A stretch of DNA of 64,000 bases from Halorubrum sp. SD626R (GCF_001261915.1 NZ_CVRT01000047.1:37340-101339); one strand, 5' to 3'. Positions 26,200 through 35,224 are shown, numbered from the stretch's first letter. The notes: generated from the sequence alone by a model not told the origin. Program-made: numbers and translations.

Positions 26200-27051
26200 C
26201 TACCGACTACCGCTCTCGCTGTCGTTCGTTGCGTCGACCGTCGATCCCGCGTTCGTCTCTGATCCGGGTTCGAGGTGACTATCCGCGCGAGCGGCGGGGA
26301 GCCACGCGGGCGGCGCGACGCCGCTCGCCGACCGGGACGTGACGCTGTACTGGAACCGCTTGGGCTCGTCCCCTTGGCCGTACAGGAGCTGAGCCTCTCG
26401 GACGACCCCGTCCTCGTCGACGGTCAGGTACCCTTGAACGTCGGTCGCGTTCCGGACGGCGACGTCGGTGATCGCGTATCGGATGCGGCGTTCGCCGGCG
26501 GTCTCGGTGACCCGGACCGCTCGAAACTCGCCGATCGTCAGGATCCTGGAGACCACCGCCCACATCGAGTCGGCCGCGCGGAACCGGGTCTCGTCGACCG
26601 AGCCGTTCGTCGCCTCGAAAGCGGCCCGCCCGTTTCGGCCGCTACGGCTGTGTCGGACGTTCGACTCGACGTAGACGTCGCTCTGACTGACGTCGGCGTA
26701 CCCGTTGTGCACGTCGAGGCGGAACCGGGTCCGCGTCCCGTTCGCTTCGTACTGGTAGTCGGCGTACGCGCCGGGACGGAACCGTTCGAGAGCGACCCCG
26801 GACACCGGCTCCGTCCGGAGGAACGCGATCGACAGCCTGCGAGCCGTCGCGATATCGATCTCCGACCGGGAGAACCCCTCCGGGAACTCGGCGTCGGCGA
26901 GCGTCTCGTCGGAGACGGCGGTCGAGTTCGACGTCGTGCCCGTCGCCGGAGAGTCCGTCGTCGGGGCGGGGTCATCGAAGGCGATGCCCCCGCACCCCGC
27001 GAGAGCGAGGAGAAACGCGACCGCAATGGCGGCGGAGACCCTCCGAGACAC
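26200..27051 (-). CDS. secreted lipoprotein of unknown function
   Basis: A 283-residue predicted lipoprotein. From the GTG at 27051 it reads MSRRVSAAIAVAFLLALAGC, a signal peptide with lipobox at Cys20, then a Thr/Ser/Pro linker to about residue 50 that may be glycosylated. The rest is beta-rich with alternating hydrophobic residues, including QYEANGTRTRFRLDVHNGYA and YLTVDEDGVVREAQLLYG, like LolA/LppX-type or other haloarchaeal surface lipoproteins. It is monocistronic, with a TATA-like TCATTATC about 25 bp before the GTG. I do not recognise a named function. Confidence 0.82.
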   Translation of the reverse strand: MSRRVSAAIAVAFLLALAGCGGIAFDDPAPTTDSPATGTTSNSTAVSDETLADAEFPEGFSRSEIDIATARRLSIAFLRTEPVSGVALERFRPGAYADYQYEANGTRTRFRLDVHNGYADVSQSDVYVESNVRHSRSGRNGRAAFEATNGSVDETRFRAADSMWAVVSRILTIGEFRAVRVTETAGERRIRYAITDVAVRNATDVQGYLTVDEDGVVREAQLLYGQGDEPKRFQYSVTSRSASGVAPPAWLPAARADSHLEPGSETNAGSTVDATNDSESGSR

Positions 27052-27072
27052 GTCGTTTCCTCGTGGTCACCG

Positions 27073-27080
27073 GATAATGA
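27073..27080 (-). promoter_or_regulatory. TATA-like box for the lipoprotein at 26200-27051
   Basis: TCATTATC on the minus strand about 25 bp before the GTG at 27051, consistent with a leaderless transcript and supporting that start. Confidence 0.4.
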
Positions 27081-27195
27081 AGCTGTTGGCGCCCCGCGCT
27101 GCGACCGCCACCGCCGACGCTTCGCCGATCCGTCCCCCGGTCGGGGGTCGGATCGGAAACGGAGTCATCGGGGCGGTAATCCGGGCGGCCCGTCC

Positions 27196-28134
27196 TCAGT
27201 CCCCGCTCGGTCCGTCGGCCGCGATCCCCTCGCGCGCCTCCTGGATCACCTCGTCGACGCGGCCCCAGGCGACCGGCGGCTCGACGGCCGAGAGCGCGGC
27301 GTCGAGACCATCGAGCCGCTCGTCGAACCGATCGTCCCAGTCCGGACGGTCCGCGAGCGCCTCGGCGCTCGCCACCGCCTCGTCGCGGATCGATTCGATC
27401 CGCGTCTCGACGTCGTCCGGGAACGACTCGTCATCGCGCTCCGCCCACTCGCGGAGGCCGGCCGCCTCGGCCCGGAGATCGGCGACGACGACGTCGAGGA
27501 CGCGCGCCTGCACGGCCGCGTCGAACCACCGCTCCGGGTCGGGGTCGTCCGCGGCCCGAAGCGATTCGACGGTCTCTCCGAGGGACTCGGCGGACTCCTC
27601 GGCGGCCTCGAGGTCGTCGACGAGCGCGTCGCGCCGCCGGTTGGCCGAGCCGAGCCACGCCTCGAACGCCTCGATCTCGGTCTCGAGGTCGTGGGCGACG
27701 CGGACGATCCGCTGCGCGTCTGTCGTTATCTCATGGAGGTCGACCGCGGCTTCGTAGATATCGACCGACGAGTCGAGGTCGCTCGCCGCCGCCGAGAGCT
27801 CCCCGCCGACCCCCTCGACGTCCGACCGGAGGTCGGCGAGCCGCTCCTCGAAGGCGCGCTGTCGGACCCGAACGATCTCCAGGTCCGGGACGTCGGCGAC
27901 GGCGTCGTTCGCCTCCTCGACGGTGCGCGTCGCGAGGTCCACCCGCGTCTCGGCGGTGGCGAGTATCTGGGAGACGTCGGTGACGGTCGCCTCGATCGCC
28001 TCGGGCGTGACGCTCCCGTCGTCGGTGAACGGATCGAGCCACGTCCGGACCGACTCCGGGTCCTCACCCGTCCGGTCGGCGACGTCGTCGACGATCTCGT
28101 CGAGGGGGACCTCCGGGGGCGCGGACTCGCTCAT
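27196..28134 (-). CDS. acidic coiled-coil protein
   Basis: A 312-residue acidic protein rich in heptad-like helices and without membrane segments. It starts MSESAPPEVPLDEIVDDVAD at the ATG at 28134; the 17 residues before it in the longer frame are basic and unlikely. Long helices run from about 45 to 300 (for example VDLATRTVEEANDAVADVP and RRRDALVDDLEAAEESAESL), similar in texture to the signalling helices of haloarchaeal transducers, but there is no HAMP domain or methyl-accepting tip. It could be a structural or chromosome-associated protein. A TATA-like box 27 bp before the ATG supports the start. Function unknown. Confidence 0.75.
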   Translation of the reverse strand: MSESAPPEVPLDEIVDDVADRTGEDPESVRTWLDPFTDDGSVTPEAIEATVTDVSQILATAETRVDLATRTVEEANDAVADVPDLEIVRVRQRAFEERLADLRSDVEGVGGELSAAASDLDSSVDIYEAAVDLHEITTDAQRIVRVAHDLETEIEAFEAWLGSANRRRDALVDDLEAAEESAESLGETVESLRAADDPDPERWFDAAVQARVLDVVVADLRAEAAGLREWAERDDESFPDDVETRIESIRDEAVASAEALADRPDWDDRFDERLDGLDAALSAVEPPVAWGRVDEVIQEAREGIAADGPSGD

Positions 28135-28160
28135 ACCTCGCCGTTTCCGACGGGGGGTCG

Positions 28161-28166
28161 TATACC
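28161..28166 (-). promoter_or_regulatory. TATA-like box for the coiled-coil protein
   Basis: GGTATACG on the minus strand, about 27-30 bp before the ATG at 28134, suggesting a leaderless transcript. Confidence 0.45.
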
Positions 28167-28220
28167 TTCCGTCAGAGCCGATCATTTACGAACAGTTCCC
28201 AACATACCGATATTGCGTAG

Positions 28221-28245
28221 TATATAGCCGAAAGGGCGGCATATA
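28221..28245. repeat. imperfect inverted repeat upstream of pstS
   Basis: The sequence TATAGCCG, then a GC-poor centre, then CGGCATATA forms an imperfect inverted repeat about 85-110 bp before the pstS ATG. It sits above the pst promoter and could be a phosphate-regulator operator, but I cannot match it to a known site. Confidence 0.35.
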
Positions 28246-28289
28246 GAAGGGGTACCGCTACGTGGATCTCCGCCCCCCAATATATCAGA

Positions 28290-28297
28290 ATTATAAG
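28290..28297 (+). promoter_or_regulatory. TATA-like box of the pst operon
   Basis: ATTATAAG lies about 38 bp before the ATG at 28331, predicting a short leader of about 10 nt. A second AT-rich patch, ATATATCAG, is directly upstream. The gap 28135-28330 otherwise holds the divergent promoter and the inverted repeat. Confidence 0.5.
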
Positions 28298-28330
28298 CTG
28301 TTTTAGTAACGTAGGGTGTCCCCTCACGTG

Positions 28331-29581
28331 ATGTCAGACCGGAACTGGACTGACGGCGGCGTATCGCGGCGGAAAGTCCTCATCACCTCGGGAGCGCTCG
28401 GCACCGCCGGCCTGGCGGGCTGCGGCGGGCAGAGCGAGAGCGGGAGTGGTGACGGCGGCTCGGGCGGCGACGGCGACGGCAGCGGCTCGGGCGGCGACGG
28501 CGGCGACGGCGGGTCCGGCAGCGACGGCGACGACGGCTCCGGTCCGAGCACGGACCTGCTCAACGCGGAGGGCTCCTCGACGGTGTACCCGATCTCGAAC
28601 ACGGGGAGCTCGTACTGGAACTCCAACGCCCCGCCGAGCGACGGCGAGTACTGGGGCGCGAACGACGAGAGCTCGGTCCCCGGCTGGGACGAGCTCTCCG
28701 CCGACGGCGCGGACGACATGCTCATCGCCGACTACTTCGCCTCGAAGTTCGGCTTCGAGCCGACCGAGCAGCGCTCCTCGCCGCCGTTCCCGACGACGGT
28801 CGGCCTGAGCCACTCGGGGACCGGCTGCGAGGCCGTCACCGAGGGGCTCGTCGACATCGGCAACTCCTCCGGCCCCATCACGGCCGAGCTCGGCTGGAGC
28901 GAGGAGGAGGCCCAGGACAGGGTCGTCGACAACGTCGTCGGCCGCGACGGGCAGCCGGTCGTCGTCAGCTCCGACGTCGCGGACGCCGGCGTCAGCCAGC
29001 TGACCGGCGAGGACATCCGGCAGATCTACCAGGACGAGATCACCAACTGGAACGAGATCGACGGCATCGACTACGACCAGGAGATCTACGCCATCGGCCG
29101 CGCCGAGGGCTCCGGCACCGACACCTCGTTCCGACTGAACATGCTCGGCGGCGCCGACGCCGCGATGCCCGGCGTCGACACCCGCTTCGGCCAGAACCAG
29201 CAGGTCGCGCAGGCGGTCTCACAGAACGAGGGTTCGATCGCGTACATGGCGCTCGCGTTCACCAGCGAGACGGTCACCCCCATCGCCATCGACTTCGACG
29301 GCACGCTGTACGAGACCAGCCGCGACGCGGAGAACACGATCTTCGACAGCTCGTACCCGCTCAACCGCGACCTCCACATGTACACGCTCATCGAGGAGAG
29401 CAACCCCGACGGCGGCGGGTACGACCAGCGCGAGGCGGCGTTCGTCAACATGTTCCTCAACGAGTACGGCCAGAGCATCTTCGTCGAGGGGAACAACTAC
29501 ATCCCGCTCCCGACGAGCGACCTCGAATCGATGAAAGAGCAGGTCTCGTCGGTCGCCACCGAGGACCTGCTGGCGCCGTAG
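28331..29581 (+). CDS. pstS: phosphate ABC transporter substrate-binding protein PstS
   Basis: A 416-residue lipoprotein that binds phosphate at the cell surface and delivers it to PstCA. It has a Tat signal (VSRRKVLITSGALGT) and a lipobox at Cys31, followed by a Gly/Asp/Ser linker to about residue 72. The binding fold starts LLNAEGSSTVYPIS, and the phosphate-binding loops include DIGNSSGPI and GRAEGSGTDTSF. I chose the ATG at 28331 rather than the GTG five codons earlier because it begins MSDRNW and keeps the Tat signal near the start. It is the first gene of the pst-phoU operon; a 162-bp gap follows before pstC. Confidence 0.95.
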   Translation: MSDRNWTDGGVSRRKVLITSGALGTAGLAGCGGQSESGSGDGGSGGDGDGSGSGGDGGDGGSGSDGDDGSGPSTDLLNAEGSSTVYPISNTGSSYWNSNAPPSDGEYWGANDESSVPGWDELSADGADDMLIADYFASKFGFEPTEQRSSPPFPTTVGLSHSGTGCEAVTEGLVDIGNSSGPITAELGWSEEEAQDRVVDNVVGRDGQPVVVSSDVADAGVSQLTGEDIRQIYQDEITNWNEIDGIDYDQEIYAIGRAEGSGTDTSFRLNMLGGADAAMPGVDTRFGQNQQVAQAVSQNEGSIAYMALAFTSETVTPIAIDFDGTLYETSRDAENTIFDSSYPLNRDLHMYTLIEESNPDGGGYDQREAAFVNMFLNEYGQSIFVEGNNYIPLPTSDLESMKEQVSSVATEDLLAP

Positions 29582-29743
29582 ATCAGCGCGGTCCCGGTCC
29601 CCGCCAGACGCTGCGACAGGGCGCCACGGCCCTCGGAGCTCACCACGAGGACGCTCGCGCCCGGGACGTTCGGAATCCGCTTTCGACCCACACGACCGCC
29701 TCATGATCCACGCAAAACACCGATCACCACTCATACCGAATCA

Positions 29744-30877
29744 ATGGCACAGGTAACAGACCCCCGAGACGGACGGATACGGAGCGCGGTCGGCGAGCAG
29801 GTCCGACGGACCAAGCGGTTCGCCGACGAGACCGAGCCGGCCGCGCTGGCGATCCTCGCGGTGATGGCGCTGTCGCTCCTCGGCGCGCTCGTCGGGTTCC
29901 TCGCCGTCTCGGACTGGACCATCGTCCCCTTCGCCGCCTTCCTCGCCTCGTCGGCGGTCGGCTGGGTCCGCTATCAGGAGGAAACGGCGTACCTCATCGC
30001 GCTGATGATGACCGTGTCGACGATCCTCATTCTCGGGCTGATCGTCGTCTTCATCTTCCGGGAGTCGATCCCGGTGATCCGGTACGAGAGCGCGACGGTG
30101 TACGGGATCACGGTCCCCGGGCTCCGGATGTTCATCCAGCCGAACTGGGACGCGGTCTCGCCGCCGATCCGGTACTCGATGGTGCCGATGATCCACGGCA
30201 CGGTGATGGTGACGCTCATCGCGTCCGCCGTCGCCGCGCCGCTCGGCGTCTCGGCGGCCCTCTTCCTCTCGGAGATCGCCCCCGCGACCGTCCGCGAGGT
30301 CGTCAAACCCGGCGTCGAGATCCTCGCCGGCATCCCCTCCATCGTCTACGGGTTCATCGGGTTCACCGTGCTGGGGCCGTGGGCCTCCGACCAGTTCCAG
30401 ACGACCGGCCAGGGGTCGTACCTCTTCGTCGGGATCGTCGTCGGGCTGATGGCGCTCCCGACCGTCGTCTCCGTCGCCGAGGACGCGTTAAGCAGCGTCC
30501 CGGAGTCGATGAAGAGCGGGTCGCTGGCGATGGGGACGACCGACTGGCAGACGATGACCTCGATCACGTTGCCGGCGGCGTTCTCCGGGGTCTCCGCCGC
30601 GGTCCTGCTCGGCGTGGGCCGCGCGATCGGCGAGACGATGGCCGCCACGGTGATGCTCCGCGGCGTCCCCCGGCTCACGGAGCCGCTCGTGAACGTCTTC
30701 TACGGCCAGGAGACGCTGACCTCGATCATCGCGCGGAACTACGGCGAGGCCGACGGGCTCCAGATGGACGCGCTGTTCGTCGCCGGCGTGATCCTGTTCG
30801 TCACCGTCCTCGTCATCTCGGTGGGCGCGCAGTACATCGAGTGGCGGATGCACAAGCGGCTGGGGGGTGAGATCTGA
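29744..30877 (+). CDS. pstC: phosphate ABC transporter permease PstC
   Basis: A 377-residue inner-membrane permease. The core has PMIHGTVMVTLIASAVAAPLGVSAALFLSEIAP and GIPSIVYGFIGFTVL, and the EAA-loop that contacts PstB includes ALSSVPESMKSGSLAMGTTDWQTM, with MTSITLPAAFSG downstream. It has a longer N-terminal part with two extra hydrophobic segments (about 45-90) relative to bacterial PstC. The last base of its TGA is the first base of the pstA ATG, so the two are translationally coupled. Start ATG at 29744. Confidence 0.94.
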   Translation: MAQVTDPRDGRIRSAVGEQVRRTKRFADETEPAALAILAVMALSLLGALVGFLAVSDWTIVPFAAFLASSAVGWVRYQEETAYLIALMMTVSTILILGLIVVFIFRESIPVIRYESATVYGITVPGLRMFIQPNWDAVSPPIRYSMVPMIHGTVMVTLIASAVAAPLGVSAALFLSEIAPATVREVVKPGVEILAGIPSIVYGFIGFTVLGPWASDQFQTTGQGSYLFVGIVVGLMALPTVVSVAEDALSSVPESMKSGSLAMGTTDWQTMTSITLPAAFSGVSAAVLLGVGRAIGETMAATVMLRGVPRLTEPLVNVFYGQETLTSIIARNYGEADGLQMDALFVAGVILFVTVLVISVGAQYIEWRMHKRLGGEI

Positions 30878-32505
30878 TGGCGGGAGCGGGCCGGACCGAC
30901 ACGCGGCTGGTCGAGTCGGAGACGACCGAGACGGACGCCGTCGCCGCGGTGGCCGTCGGGCTCTCGGCGGTGCTGTTCGCGCTCGCCGTCGCGGCGCTGT
31001 TCGGGCGCGTCAGCCTCACCGGCTCGCTGCTCGGGGTCCAGACCGTGACGCTGCTCGGCGGCCTCCTGACCGCGCTCGGCGGCACGGTGATCGCCTTCGG
31101 GGTCGGGTCGCGGTTCGGCTACGTCGAGACGAATCCGGACCCGAGCGCCGGGCTCATCGCGGGCTTCGGCGCCGCCGTCCCGTGGGTCGTCATCGGGGCC
31201 AGCGTCGCGAGCCAGACGCTCGGCCTCGGCGCGGGAGTCGGCGTCGTCGCCGGGGTCGCTACCGGCGCCGTCGCGTTCGCGGCCACCGTCCTCCCGCGCG
31301 AGGACCTCGGATCGACGGTCCCGCTCGGCGCCCTCCTCGGGGTGACTGGGCTCGTCTTCCTGACTGGCGCCATCGGCCCGACGTGGGTCTGGGAGCTCGG
31401 CTGGGCGCAGCAGGCCGCGATCACCGCGGAGTTCCTCATCCCCGTTTCGACGCTGTTCAGCGCGCTGTACGGAGGCTGGGCGTCGGCGAAGGCGTACGGC
31501 GGCTTCGGCGCCCGCGGGCGACACATGGGCGCGTACGTGCTCGTCTACGTGAACGCGCTCTCCATCGTCGCCTTCCTGTTCATCCTCGTCGCCTTCGTGG
31601 TCGTTCAGGGGATCCCCGGCCTGCTGAACGGCACCGAGTTCGGGTTCGGGACCGGACCGACGACGTCGGTCTTCGGGGTGTCGGTCGCGCTCCCGGTCTC
31701 GGTCCCGTTCCTCATGAACGGCGTCGCCCTGTTCAACGACTTCCAGGGCGTGCTGCCGGCGATCGTCGGCACGGTCTGGCTCGTCGTGGGCGCGGTCGTG
31801 CTGGCGGTCCCGCTCGGCGTCGGCGCGGCGCTGTTCCTCACCGAGTACGCCGAGCGCGGCCGGTTCACGCAGGTCGTCGAGGTCGCCACCAACGGGCTGT
31901 GGAGCACCCCGAGCATCGTCTTCGGGCTGTTCGGGTTCGCCTTCCTCATCCCGCGGTTCGGCAACGGGAAGTCGCTGCTCTCGGGCATGATCACGCTCGG
32001 CTTCATGCTGCTGCCGCTCGTGGTCATCACCTCGCGCGAGGCGATGCTCTCCGTTCCCGACGAGTACCGCGACGCGAGCGCCGCCCTCGGCGTGTCGAAG
32101 TGGCAGACGATCCGGAGCGTCGTCCTCCCCGCGGCGCTCCCGGGCGTCGTCACCGGCGTCATCCTCGGCGTCGGTCGGATCGCCGGCGAGACGGCGCCGA
32201 TCCTGCTGACGATGGCCGGCGGGACGTTCGTCCCGGGCTCGCAGACGGCCGACGTCATCGGCGGCTTCCAGTTCACCTCGGCGCCGCCGTTCGTCGCGAA
32301 CCCGGAGCTCCTCCAGGCCACCTCGGCGCTCCCGTACCAGCTGTACGCGCTGATCACGGCCGGCGTCGGCGCGAGCAGCAACGTCGGCAACGCGGACGAG
32401 TTCCGCTGGGCGACGGCGCTCGTGCTGCTCGTCGTCGTCCTCTCCTTCTACGCGATCGGCATCGCGACGCGCTACTACTTCCGGCGGCGGCTCAGACACA
32501 CCTGA
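30877..32505 (+). CDS. pstA: phosphate ABC transporter permease PstA, N-terminally extended
   Basis: A 542-residue permease, nearly twice the bacterial PstA length of about 280-300. The usual permease core occupies about residues 205-535, with VLPAIVGTVWLVVGAVVLAVPLG, TPSIVFGLFGFAFLIP and the EAA loop SVPDEYRDASAALGVSKWQT. The first 200 residues add about five hydrophobic segments (for instance VAAVAVGLSAVLFALAVAAL and AGLIAGFGAAVPWVVIGAS) of unknown purpose. Gene spacing is extremely tight: it overlaps pstC by 1 bp and pstB starts 6 bp later. Confidence 0.93.
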   Translation: MAGAGRTDTRLVESETTETDAVAAVAVGLSAVLFALAVAALFGRVSLTGSLLGVQTVTLLGGLLTALGGTVIAFGVGSRFGYVETNPDPSAGLIAGFGAAVPWVVIGASVASQTLGLGAGVGVVAGVATGAVAFAATVLPREDLGSTVPLGALLGVTGLVFLTGAIGPTWVWELGWAQQAAITAEFLIPVSTLFSALYGGWASAKAYGGFGARGRHMGAYVLVYVNALSIVAFLFILVAFVVVQGIPGLLNGTEFGFGTGPTTSVFGVSVALPVSVPFLMNGVALFNDFQGVLPAIVGTVWLVVGAVVLAVPLGVGAALFLTEYAERGRFTQVVEVATNGLWSTPSIVFGLFGFAFLIPRFGNGKSLLSGMITLGFMLLPLVVITSREAMLSVPDEYRDASAALGVSKWQTIRSVVLPAALPGVVTGVILGVGRIAGETAPILLTMAGGTFVPGSQTADVIGGFQFTSAPPFVANPELLQATSALPYQLYALITAGVGASSNVGNADEFRWATALVLLVVVLSFYAIGIATRYYFRRRLRHT

Positions 32506-32511
32506 TCACCA

Positions 32512-33447
32512 ATGAGCGAGAACACCACCCCACGGACCGAGACGGAACCGCAGACAGAGACCGCGACGACGGGCACCGACCAGCCGCTCACGACGACCGC
32601 CGGCGAAAGCGTCGAGCAGACGCGAGACGAGTGGCGAGAGTACGACTTCCGGGGAGAGGCCAAGATGACGGTCGAGGACCTCGACGTCCACTACGGCGAG
32701 GACCACGCGCTCAAGGGCGTTTCGATGGAGATCCCGGAAAAGAGCGTCACCGCGCTGATCGGTCCCTCCGGCTGCGGGAAATCGACGTATCTCCGGTGTC
32801 TCAACCGGATGAACGACCGGATCAGCTCCGCGAGCATCGACGGCTCGGTGAAGCTGGACGGCGAGGAGATCTACCAGGACGGCGTCAACCTCGTCGAGCT
32901 GCGGAAGCGGGTCGGCATGGTGTTCCAGTCGCCGAACCCCTTCCCGAAGTCGATCCGCGAGAACATCGCGTACGGGCCGAAGAAGCACGGCGACCTCGAT
33001 ACGGGCCTCCTCGCCCGGCTGTTGAACCGGAGCGACGCCGAGGAGCGCGACGAGCTCGTCGAGCGCTGTCTCCGCGACGCCGCGCTGTGGGACGAGGTGA
33101 GCGACCGGCTCGACGACAACGCGCTCGGGCTCTCCGGCGGGCAGCAGCAGCGGCTCTGTATCGCCCGCTGCCTCTCAGTCGACCCGGAGATCATCCTGAT
33201 GGACGAGCCCGCGTCCGCGCTCGACCCGATCGCCACGGCGAAGATCGAGGACCTGATCGACGACCTCTCCGAGGAGTACACGGTCGTCATCGTCACCCAC
33301 AACATGCAGCAGGCCGCGCGGATCTCCGACCAGACCGCGGTGTTCCTCACGGGCGGCGAGCTCGTCGAGTACGGCGAGACGGACCAGGTGTTCGAGAACC
33401 CGCGCAGCGAGCGCGTGGAGGACTACATCACGGGGAAGTTCGGGTAA
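32512..33447 (+). CDS. pstB: phosphate ABC transporter ATP-binding protein PstB
   Basis: A 311-residue ABC ATPase that powers PstCA. Walker [10 protein letters not shown] at about 84-92, the Q-loop in [15 protein letters not shown], the signature [15 protein letters not shown], Walker [13 protein letters not shown] and the switch His in [16 protein letters not shown] are all intact. A Thr/Glu-rich, disordered 55-residue extension precedes the ABC fold. The start ATG at 32512 follows pstA by 6 bp and the stop leads into phoU after 4 bp. Confidence 0.96.
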   Translation: MSENTTPRTETEPQTETATTGTDQPLTTTAGESVEQTRDEWREYDFRGEAKMTVEDLDVHYGEDHALKGVSMEIPEKSVTALIGPSGCGKSTYLRCLNRMNDRISSASIDGSVKLDGEEIYQDGVNLVELRKRVGMVFQSPNPFPKSIRENIAYGPKKHGDLDTGLLARLLNRSDAEERDELVERCLRDAALWDEVSDRLDDNALGLSGGQQQRLCIARCLSVDPEIILMDEPASALDPIATAKIEDLIDDLSEEYTVVIVTHNMQQAARISDQTAVFLTGGELVEYGETDQVFENPRSERVEDYITGKFG

Positions 33448-33451
33448 TCGC

Positions 33452-34123
33452 ATGCCCCGAGAACGCTATCAGGACTCGCTCGACGAGCTCCGGTCCGACG
33501 TGCTCGCGATGGGCGATCGGGTCGTCGAGCGGCTCGACGACAGCCTCGAAGCGATCGAGCGCCGCGACGAGTCGCTGGCGCGGGACGTCGTCGACGGCGA
33601 CGCCGAGATAAACGAGACGTACCTGCGGTTAGAGGACCGCTGCGTCGACCTGTTCGCGCTCCAACAGCCGGTCGCCGGCGACCTCCGGTTCGTCACCGCC
33701 TCGTTCAAGGTCATCACCGACCTCGAACGGGTGGGCGACCTCGCCGTCAACCTCGCGAACTACTCGCGGGCCGCGACGCGGACGGTCGCGCCGGACGCAG
33801 AGATCGAGGCGCTCGGGGAGGCGGCGCGCGCGCTCCTCGAACGCAGTCTCGCGGCGTACGAGGCGCGAGACGCCGACGAGTGCCGAGCGATCGCCGAGGC
33901 CGACAACGAGGTCGACGCGATGTGTCAACACGCCAGCGAGAGCGTCACCCGAGACCTGATAGCGAAGAACGACGACGACGCGTGGGCCGCCGAGCGGCTG
34001 TTGGACGACGTCTCGCGCGTGCTGCTGACGATCCGGGACTTGGAGCGGGTCGCGGACCACGCCGTGAACATCGCGGCGCGCACCCTGTACATGGTCGAGA
34101 ACGACCCGGAGCTGCTCTACTGA
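33452..34123 (+). CDS. phoU: phosphate signalling protein PhoU
   Basis: A 223-residue all-helical PhoU protein with two repeats of the three-helix unit. The first has LSLRLEDRCVDLFALQQPVAGDLRFVTASFKVITDLERVGDLA-type sequence, including the metal-binding E-x-x-x-D pattern (TDLERVGDLAVN); the second has IRDLERVADHAVNIA. PhoU proteins restrain Pst transport and phosphate signalling. It starts at ATG 33452, 4 bp after pstB, and is followed after 2 bp by a second PhoU-like regulator, so it is part of the operon. Confidence 0.94.
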   Translation: MPRERYQDSLDELRSDVLAMGDRVVERLDDSLEAIERRDESLARDVVDGDAEINETYLRLEDRCVDLFALQQPVAGDLRFVTASFKVITDLERVGDLAVNLANYSRAATRTVAPDAEIEALGEAARALLERSLAAYEARDADECRAIAEADNEVDAMCQHASESVTRDLIAKNDDDAWAAERLLDDVSRVLLTIRDLERVADHAVNIAARTLYMVENDPELLY

Positions 34124-34125
34124 TC

Positions 34126-35151
34126 ATGGAGACGCGAAAGGTTCAGACCGTCGGAAACGGAACGTACACGGTCTCGCTGCCGAAGGCGTGGGCCGAGTCG
34201 CACGGCCTCTCCGCCGGCGACGTCGTGACCCTGCACGATTACATCGACGGGGTGTTGGCCGTCCAGGCGCGGGAGCGAACCGGGGACGAGGCGCCGGCCG
34301 CCGCTCGGATCGAGTCGAGCGACCCGGTGGTGATCGAGCGCGCGCTGCGGGCGGCGTACGCGGCCGGCGCGCGGGAAGTAACGATCGAGCGGGACGGACC
34401 GCTCACGCCGGAAGCCCGGCGCGTCGTCGAGCGGGTCGCCCGCGAGCGGATCGGGATGTCGGTGGCCGCGGAGTCGGAGGCCGGGACGACGGTGCGGATC
34501 ATGCTGGACTCGGAGGAGGTGTCGGTGAGCCAGTCGCTCCGGCAGCTGGCGTTCACCGTGCGCTCGGTCCACCGCGACGCGGTCGCCGCCCTCGCGTCGC
34601 CCCCCGACTCGCCGCCGATCGGCTCCCGCGACGAGCAGGTCGACCGGCTGTCGGCGATGGTCGAACGCTCCGTCTCCTGCGGCATGGCGGACCTGGGCGA
34701 GGTCGACTCCCTCGGCAAGAACCGCTCGGAGCTGTTCGAGTCGTGGACCGCGATGCGCGAGTTGCGTCGCGTCCGCGACGCCGCGGCGGAGATCGGTGAC
34801 GCCGCGGCGTCGCTCGACGAGCCCCCCGCGGAGGCGCGACTGGAGGAGTGTCGCGACGTCGGCGAGGCGGTCCGCGGGACCGTGTCCGACGGCGTGGACG
34901 TCGTCCTCGGCAACGCGGACGTCGACGTGGCACGGACCGCGATCGGTGACCTGCGGCGGATCCGAGGGCGCCTCGACGCCTTCGATCGGGAACTGGACGA
35001 CGCCGAGGGAGACACGCCGGCGCTCCGTCGCGTCTCGCGGGGACTGCGCCGAACCGCGGAGTGCGGCGACCGAATCGCGGAAGTCGGCCTCCGTCGCGCG
35101 GTCCGCTGCGGGGAGCCGATACGCGATCCGGAGCCGGAACGGCTGAACTAA
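34126..35151 (+). CDS. AbrB/PhoU-type phosphate uptake regulator
   Basis: A 341-residue protein that joins a SpoVT/AbrB-type DNA-binding fold to a PhoU-like helical domain. Residues 1-48 (KVQTVGNGTYTVSLPKAWAE, SHGLSAGDVVTLHDYID) form the swapped-hairpin domain, and residues about 185-335 form PhoU-like helices with AMRELRRVRDAAAEIGDAAA. This arrangement is typical of haloarchaeal regulators of phosphate genes, which combine DNA binding with sensing of the transporter. It follows phoU directly, at the end of the pst operon. No promoter of its own is evident. Autoregulation of the operon is plausible but inferred. Confidence 0.9.
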   Translation: METRKVQTVGNGTYTVSLPKAWAESHGLSAGDVVTLHDYIDGVLAVQARERTGDEAPAAARIESSDPVVIERALRAAYAAGAREVTIERDGPLTPEARRVVERVARERIGMSVAAESEAGTTVRIMLDSEEVSVSQSLRQLAFTVRSVHRDAVAALASPPDSPPIGSRDEQVDRLSAMVERSVSCGMADLGEVDSLGKNRSELFESWTAMRELRRVRDAAAEIGDAAASLDEPPAEARLEECRDVGEAVRGTVSDGVDVVLGNADVDVARTAIGDLRRIRGRLDAFDRELDDAEGDTPALRRVSRGLRRTAECGDRIAEVGLRRAVRCGEPIRDPEPERLN

Positions 35152-35204
35152 CGGCGCTGACCCCTCCTGACGCACGGCGGTCGATCCGCGCCTACGAGGG
35201 CTAC

Positions 35205-35224
35205 ATAGCGGTATAGTCCGCTAT
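35205..35224. repeat. perfect inverted repeat ATAGCGG-N6-CCGCTAT
   Basis: Seven-bp arms with a 6-bp TATAGT centre, 54 bp after the end of the second PhoU-type gene and about 85 bp before the phosphatase ATG. The TATAGT centre looks like a weak TATA element, so the site could be an operator over a promoter, or a short hairpin ending the pst transcript. The rest of the 35152-35308 gap shows nothing else. Confidence 0.45.

Noticed and set aside
30867..33611. Plus-strand 914-residue frame over pstA-pstB
   Set aside because: Out of frame with pstA and pstB, which both have full conserved motifs; composition is Arg-rich as expected for a shadow.
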